In this document: one piece after another, positions 42,039 through 42,375 of the stretch | Layout: every line of letters begins with the position of its first letter | Position numbering within the stretch: position 1 is the first letter of the stretch | Source of the DNA: CAYQDB01 sp964416195 | GTDB taxonomy: Bacteria; Zixibacteria; MSB-5A5; GN15; FEB-12 | Length of the DNA: 42,375 bases | NCBI GenBank assembly: GCA_964416195.1 | Contig: CAYQDB010000020.1 | Location: 1-42,375 of the forward strand | Direction of reading: 5' to 3' | Position numbers and translations under genes: made by a program | Notes under the pieces: model-generated | Databases searched by the model: none | Seen by the model: the letters and a program-made list of their open reading frames with translations, nothing else | Told to the model about the DNA's origin: nothing

Positions 42039-42375
42039 TCAAGGGGAGGCGCTGCCATCGCCACAGTTGTAGACGACTGTCCATCTGGTCGTAGAGTTCT
42101 CATAGACCGTGGTTATATAGTCACCCGAGAAGGTCTGGGTAATCGTCCAGCTATCATTGAAAGAGAGCGTTGTGTCACCACAGATGCATTCGATACCGGC
42201 TGTGCCAGCAAGATGAATCACTCCAGCGGCCGGACAGTTGTCTTCTTCGTCCATATCGGTCAGGTTGATCTCTACGTTGCTGATTGTCTGCGTCAGGGTT
42301 AATGACCCGTGACAGGAACCCAACGAGTCAGTGTCAAAGTCGCCGGCACCGATTACCTGACCATTGCCGTTAATA
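42039..42375 (-). CDS. partial secreted-type protein of unknown family
   Basis: The reading frame is open from the window's right edge (about 112 codons) to the stop at 42039, so the N-terminus is missing. The visible part is rich in Thr, Ser, Asp and Cys, with beta-strand-like stretches (GSLTLTQTISNVEINLTDM, TTLSFNDSWTITQTFSGDY, RWTVVYNCGDG). It resembles the C-terminal beta-sandwich of an exported protein. The several cysteines could form disulfides, fitting export. No named domain was recognised, and it lacks the dockerin-like ending seen at 489 and 3859. A good terminator follows at 41961-41987. Confidence 0.6.
   Translation of the reverse strand, partial: INGNGQVIGAGDFDTDSLGSCHGSLTLTQTISNVEINLTDMDEEDNCPAAGVIHLAGTAGIECICGDTTLSFNDSWTITQTFSGDYITTVYENSTTRWTVVYNCGDGSASP

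Overview
The window most resembles a Gram-negative, uncultured FCB-type bacterium, probably candidate phylum Zixibacteria. This is an inference, with no search behind it. It rests on secreted proteins ending in paired dockerin-like units (GNxDG...DVADLTYLVAYLF...PPPCP), an 11-subunit complex I, TlpA-like and CsgG-like envelope lipoproteins, PEGA-domain kinases, and many short GC-rich palindromes between genes. No rRNA, tRNA, CRISPR array or intact mobile element was seen.

Layout. 1-450: ridA with a good promoter. 489-5088 (minus): two secreted proteins with dockerin-like C-termini, a large FG-GAP/VCBS protein and a calcineurin-like phosphoesterase. 5286-15489 (plus): nuoABCDHIJKLMN, a complete membrane arm and Q-module of complex I with no nuoEFG, interrupted only by a hairpin element between nuoH and nuoI. 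15583-18484 (plus): a DUF502 membrane protein, a PTS-EIIA/CBS fusion and a CaCA-type exchanger. 18500-20322 (minus): a PhoU-like regulator and a Na/phosphate symporter. 20323-21138: a repeat-rich stretch with two matched palindromes and the 3' remnant of a REP-associated (Y1-type) transposase. 21139-24106 (plus): a PAS histidine kinase and three stand-alone receiver proteins. 24107-24695: a decayed stretch with the tail of an M16 peptidase. 24696-26135: a sodium/solute symporter.

26233-32835 (plus) is the most intriguing part: a five-gene operon of a transmembrane Ser/Thr kinase with three extracytoplasmic PEGA repeats, two CsgG-like proteins (one a TPR lipoprotein), an outer-membrane barrel-like protein, and a lipoprotein with a possible cohesin-like fold plus internalin-type LRRs. 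It looks like a trans-envelope signalling or assembly module, apparently driven by a promoter that would give a leaderless kinase mRNA.

33184-36878 (minus) is an ECF sigma factor operon with three beta-rich envelope proteins (DUF4097, bactofilin-like membrane protein, toast-rack). 37250-41890 (plus) holds dnaE and two thioredoxin-fold proteins. A minus-strand secreted-type gene runs off the right edge behind a clear terminator.

The genes combine into respiration and ion or phosphate balance on the left, and envelope sensing, surface display and envelope stress on the right.
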